A DNA stretch of 56,736 bases from an uncultured Ectothiorhodospiraceae bacterium (GTDB lineage: Bacteria > Pseudomonadota > Gammaproteobacteria > CAMYNG01), in assembly GCA_947259765.1 (NCBI GenBank), contig CAMYNG010000022.1, positions 1-56,736 on the forward strand, written 5' to 3'. A program made the position numbers and the translations under genes. Below are positions 54,081 through 56,736 of this stretch, one piece after another. The notes under the pieces were generated by a model. It was given only the letters and a program-made list of their open reading frames with translations, was not told the DNA's origin and made no database searches. The first letter of the stretch is position 1, and each line of letters starts with the position of its first letter.

Positions 54081-55421
54081 ATGCCCGAATTAATTTCGCT
54101 TAAACAATTCCGTCGACTGAATAAGCCTATTTCGTATGACTTAATGGCCGTCGCATTCAGTGCGATGTTTTTACTAACCACTTTTAACACCGTCCACGCC
54201 AGAGGCATTGAAAAGAATATTGCCGTTGATGGCGAAACGGAAATCGGTCTACACGTTTACCCCTCACAAGGCGACACGCTGGTGATCTGGGTTGCGCCCG
54301 GTTTTGGTCTAAAGTCTCGCCACAGGGAGCTTGCGTCGACACTTGGCAAGCACAGTATGGAAATCTGGCAAGTGGATTTGCTCGAGGCCCTGTTCCTGGA
54401 CCGCGGCGCTCGCAGTATGCGCACGTTGTCAGGCGAGTATGTCCAAAAGTTGATTCAGCACGCTGTTAAAACAACGACGAAAAACGTTATTTTAATGGGC
54501 AATTACTATAGCAGCCTGCCGGTGTTACGCGGTGCACGCGAATGGCAACGCAAGGCTCCAGGTCAAAGCAGGCTCCGCGGTATTGTCCTGTTCGATCCGA
54601 GCCCGTTTACAGACGTGCCTCAGCTTGGCTTGGCGCCGGAATATGCGCCCATTGTTGCCCAGACCAACTTGCCGGTGTTTATTTTTCAATCGGAGAAAAA
54701 TGCCAATCGATGGTTTGTTGATCAAACAAGTCGACAGCTTGCACGTGGAGGAGCGCAAGTCTTTCTGCATATCATGCCTGATGTTACGTCACTGTTTTAT
54801 TCCGCAGACGAAAAACCGGCAACCCTGCGCAAACTCAGGGAAATCCCGATTAACATCGACCGTGCGGTTAATTTGCTGGAAAAAATGTCTCTACCTGCGA
54901 ACGCCGCCAATGCAGTCGAAACCACCACCCCAAGACAACCCACCGGGGGAATTAATTCGGGGTTGGTGGCTTTTAAGGGGAGCGCCGTTCCACCCGCCAT
55001 CGACCTGATGGATGTAAACGGTCAACGATTCGTCATGAATGATTTTCGCGGCAAACTGCGCCTGATTAACTTCTGGGCGACATGGTGTCCTCCGTGCGTG
55101 GAAGAAATCCCTTCGTTGAACCGCTTGCGTAAAGCGATGGATGGAAAACCGTTTGAGATTATTTCTATAAACTACGCTGAAAATCCGCAACAAATCCACA
55201 AGTTCATGCGCCGGGTCAAAGTCGACTTTCCCGTACTGCTCGACAGCAACGGCCGTGTAGCCGCGCAGTGGCAGGTGTTCGCGTTTCCCTCTACGTTTGT
55301 CATCGACGCCAACGGTAAAGTGCGCTACGGCGTCAATGCGGCGATTCATTGGGATTCGACCGAAGTTCTGCACACCCTGGAAACCCTGTTACCCACTTCC
55401 GGATACGTCCAACTGCCGTAA
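54081..55421 (+). CDS. Degenerate hydrolase-like domain fused to a TlpA-type thioredoxin
   Basis: 446 residues. A membrane anchor or signal (YDLMAVAFSAMFLLTTFNTVHA) precedes an alpha/beta-hydrolase-like region (about 45-275), with LVIWVAPGFGLKSRH, but the elbow region reads MGNYYSSLPVL and lacks GxSxG. Residues about 295-440 are a TlpA/ResA-like thioredoxin: VPPAIDLMDVNGQRFVMNDFRGKLRLINFWATWCPPC with the redox pair Cys336/Cys339, then FPVLLDSNGRVAAQW and FPSTFVIDANGKV. The thioredoxin part should reduce or oxidise periplasmic disulfides; the front part is probably a binding or inactive module. Confidence 0.85.
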   Translation: MPELISLKQFRRLNKPISYDLMAVAFSAMFLLTTFNTVHARGIEKNIAVDGETEIGLHVYPSQGDTLVIWVAPGFGLKSRHRELASTLGKHSMEIWQVDLLEALFLDRGARSMRTLSGEYVQKLIQHAVKTTTKNVILMGNYYSSLPVLRGAREWQRKAPGQSRLRGIVLFDPSPFTDVPQLGLAPEYAPIVAQTNLPVFIFQSEKNANRWFVDQTSRQLARGGAQVFLHIMPDVTSLFYSADEKPATLRKLREIPINIDRAVNLLEKMSLPANAANAVETTTPRQPTGGINSGLVAFKGSAVPPAIDLMDVNGQRFVMNDFRGKLRLINFWATWCPPCVEEIPSLNRLRKAMDGKPFEIISINYAENPQQIHKFMRRVKVDFPVLLDSNGRVAAQWQVFAFPSTFVIDANGKVRYGVNAAIHWDSTEVLHTLETLLPTSGYVQLP

Positions 55422-55570
55422 TGCCGCGCTAAACGCCTAGCCGGAAAAGTGTGTCCGCTTCCCGATCACGCTGTGATGGGTCTCACAAAAAGCATAACCC
55501 GGCAAGCAAAATCCTTCGATACCGATTTCAATGGACGATATATAACGGTGTAAGCGCCCGGACCGTTTAA

Positions 55571-56560
55571 ATGAATCATTTGCAGCACAGTCTCGTTTCC
55601 ATGTCAGTCACACCACCGCGAATCACCAGCCGTATGCTGGCGGAGCTGCCGTTGTTTCACGGCGCCACTGCCCAGTCACTGGAATGGGCCGTGGACAAGC
55701 TGCATGTCTGTAGCGTGGATGCGGGAACCATATTGTTAACCCCGGATGAGCCCAACAGTACTGCCTATATCGTACTTTCTGGTCGACTACAGGTCGTTCT
55801 CGACACTGGTGATAAAGATGTGCATACCTTTCTGGAAGAAGGTGGCTGTGTCGGCGAAATGTCGATCATCGAAGGCGCTCCGCCGTCGGCGACCGTGTTA
55901 GCGGCCTCGGACTCGAGCCTGTTGGCCATCGATGGTCATATCCTGTGGTCCCTCATAAACCGCTCACACGCTGTAGCGAAAAATCTTTTGTTCACGCTGT
56001 CGGAAAGAGTCCGCAATGATAATATCGCGCTGGTCAAAAGCCGCGAACAACAACGCCTGCATGAACACAATGCGCGCGTGGACCCACTGACAAATCTTGG
56101 CAACCGGCGTTGGCTCGCGGAAATGCTGCCGCGACAGCTTGAACGCTGCACAATGGACCAGCAGCCGCTAAGCGTGTTGATGATCGACGTCGATCACTTC
56201 AAACGTTACAACGACACCCTCGGCCACCTGGCCGGAGACAGCGCCTTGCGTGCGGTGGCGAACATCATTGATAGCAGTGTGCGGCCCACGGATAGCTCAG
56301 CCCGCTATGGCGGTGAGGAGTTCGTTGTGATCATGCCGGAAACCGATGCGGATCAGGCAACGACGATAGCGCAGCGTCTATGTGATCGTATCCGTGACAT
56401 GTCCATTACGCATACCGACGGACGCGTGCTGCCCAAAGTCACGGTTTCAATTGGTCTTGCCGATACCGGCAGCTCGCAGGAGCCGGTTGAATTACTAAGC
56501 CAGGCGGACGCCGCCCTGTACCGAGCAAAAGAGTCAGGCCGCGATCGGGTGAGCCGGTAG
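55571..56560 (+). CDS. Cyclic-nucleotide-binding domain GGDEF protein
   Basis: 329 residues. N-terminal cNMP-binding beta roll (about 25-140; ELPLFHGATAQSLEW, YIVLSGRLQVVLD, GGCVGEMSIIEGAPPSATVLA), short linker, then GGDEF (about 165-325) with DPLTNLGNRRWL, MIDVDHFKRYNDTLGHLAGD, the variant signature ARYGGEEFVVI and RPTD as inhibitory site. GGEEF is compatible with diguanylate cyclase activity. Cyclic nucleotide input to c-di-GMP output. Last complete gene in the window. Confidence 0.92.
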   Translation: MNHLQHSLVSMSVTPPRITSRMLAELPLFHGATAQSLEWAVDKLHVCSVDAGTILLTPDEPNSTAYIVLSGRLQVVLDTGDKDVHTFLEEGGCVGEMSIIEGAPPSATVLAASDSSLLAIDGHILWSLINRSHAVAKNLLFTLSERVRNDNIALVKSREQQRLHEHNARVDPLTNLGNRRWLAEMLPRQLERCTMDQQPLSVLMIDVDHFKRYNDTLGHLAGDSALRAVANIIDSSVRPTDSSARYGGEEFVVIMPETDADQATTIAQRLCDRIRDMSITHTDGRVLPKVTVSIGLADTGSSQEPVELLSQADAALYRAKESGRDRVSR

Positions 56561-56586
56561 CCGCTACCTCTTTAGAAAGAAATTAA

Positions 56587-56736
56587 ACCACGGAGGGCAC
56601 AGAGAAGTTCTTTTTTGTTACCTGGAGAAACACCGAAACCGTCATTCCGGCGAAGGCCGGAATCCATAGCGCCTAAAGGAAAACTGGATTCCGGCCTTCG
56701 CCGGAATGACAGGTTGAAGAATCAAAGTTGAAAATG
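56587..56736. repeat. Dispersed REP-like nested inverted repeat, copy D (cut by window)
   Basis: Starts ACCACGGAGGGCACAGAG and contains a 26-bp perfect inner inverted repeat, 56641-56666 and 56685-56710, of the GTCATTCCGGCGAAGGCCGG type. It has the same plan as copy A at 18322-18584. The outer right arm lies beyond the window. Confidence 0.8.

Overview
This window looks like a core chromosomal segment of a free-living gammaproteobacterium. The evidence is a MutH methyl-directed mismatch-repair endonuclease with E. coli-numbered active-site residues, an mpl-ubiX pair, hemL, thiD-thiE beside a rubredoxin, an E. coli-type RNase D, and RND efflux and outer-membrane proteins of Gram-negative type. 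I cannot name the genus. I found no rRNA, complete tRNA, prophage, transposase gene or CRISPR array. The only mobile-looking material is small non-coding nested inverted repeats.

Layout. 1-6944 (all minus): a secreted trypsin-like protease cut by the window edge, a DUF481 outer-membrane protein, a CPA1 cation/proton antiporter, a small RRM protein, a membrane-anchored alpha/beta hydrolase and a predicted outer-membrane barrel. 7074-11162 (minus): DUF2955 permease, HlyD adaptor, AI-2E transporter and a two-TM ion channel. 11163-11772: a non-coding gap with a nested inverted repeat. 11773-17663 (plus): a complete tripartite RND efflux operon. 17760-22970: class II aldolase, radical SAM protein, rubredoxin, thiD, thiE, hemL. 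23243-29195: TIGR02444 protein, a DedA/PAP2/LssY fusion, LON-domain protein, ubiX, mpl and a small membrane protein. 29423-39980: rnd, phospholipase-D-family enzyme, two response regulators with output domains (PP2C-like and HD-GYP), adenylate kinase with a lysine-rich repeat tail, ppa, a YfcE-like phosphodiesterase and a PAS/GGDEF/EAL protein. 40272-43145: moaE-moaD divergent from moaC-mutH-methyltransferase. 43146-46697: a 200-bp nested inverted repeat, then pirin, glutathionyl-hydroquinone reductase and DoxX on the minus strand, with a divergent LysR regulator. 47004-56560 (plus): DUF1631 protein, TraB-family membrane protein, several small proteins, a sensor GGDEF-EAL protein, a hydrolase-like/TlpA fusion and a cyclic-nucleotide-binding GGDEF protein.

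How the parts fit together. Cyclic-di-GMP signalling is prominent on the right: one HD-GYP, two GGDEF-EAL proteins and one CNB-GGDEF lie within 24 kb, and all three GGDEF domains keep an RxxD inhibitory site. Export and envelope functions dominate the left. The pirin/GST/DoxX/LysR block looks like a quinone or electrophile stress module.

The most notable observation is in adk. It is fused to a histone-H1-like lysine-rich tail, and a 13-bp tandem duplication inside the tail repeats shifts the frame, so the last part of the tail becomes acidic. Removing 13 bp restores one continuous 422-residue reading frame. Other notable points are a PAP2 domain without catalytic residues, an RRM without its aromatic RNP residues, a fusion of a degenerate hydrolase fold with a thioredoxin, and three unrelated intergenic elements that share a nested (outer plus inner) inverted-repeat plan, mostly between convergent genes.
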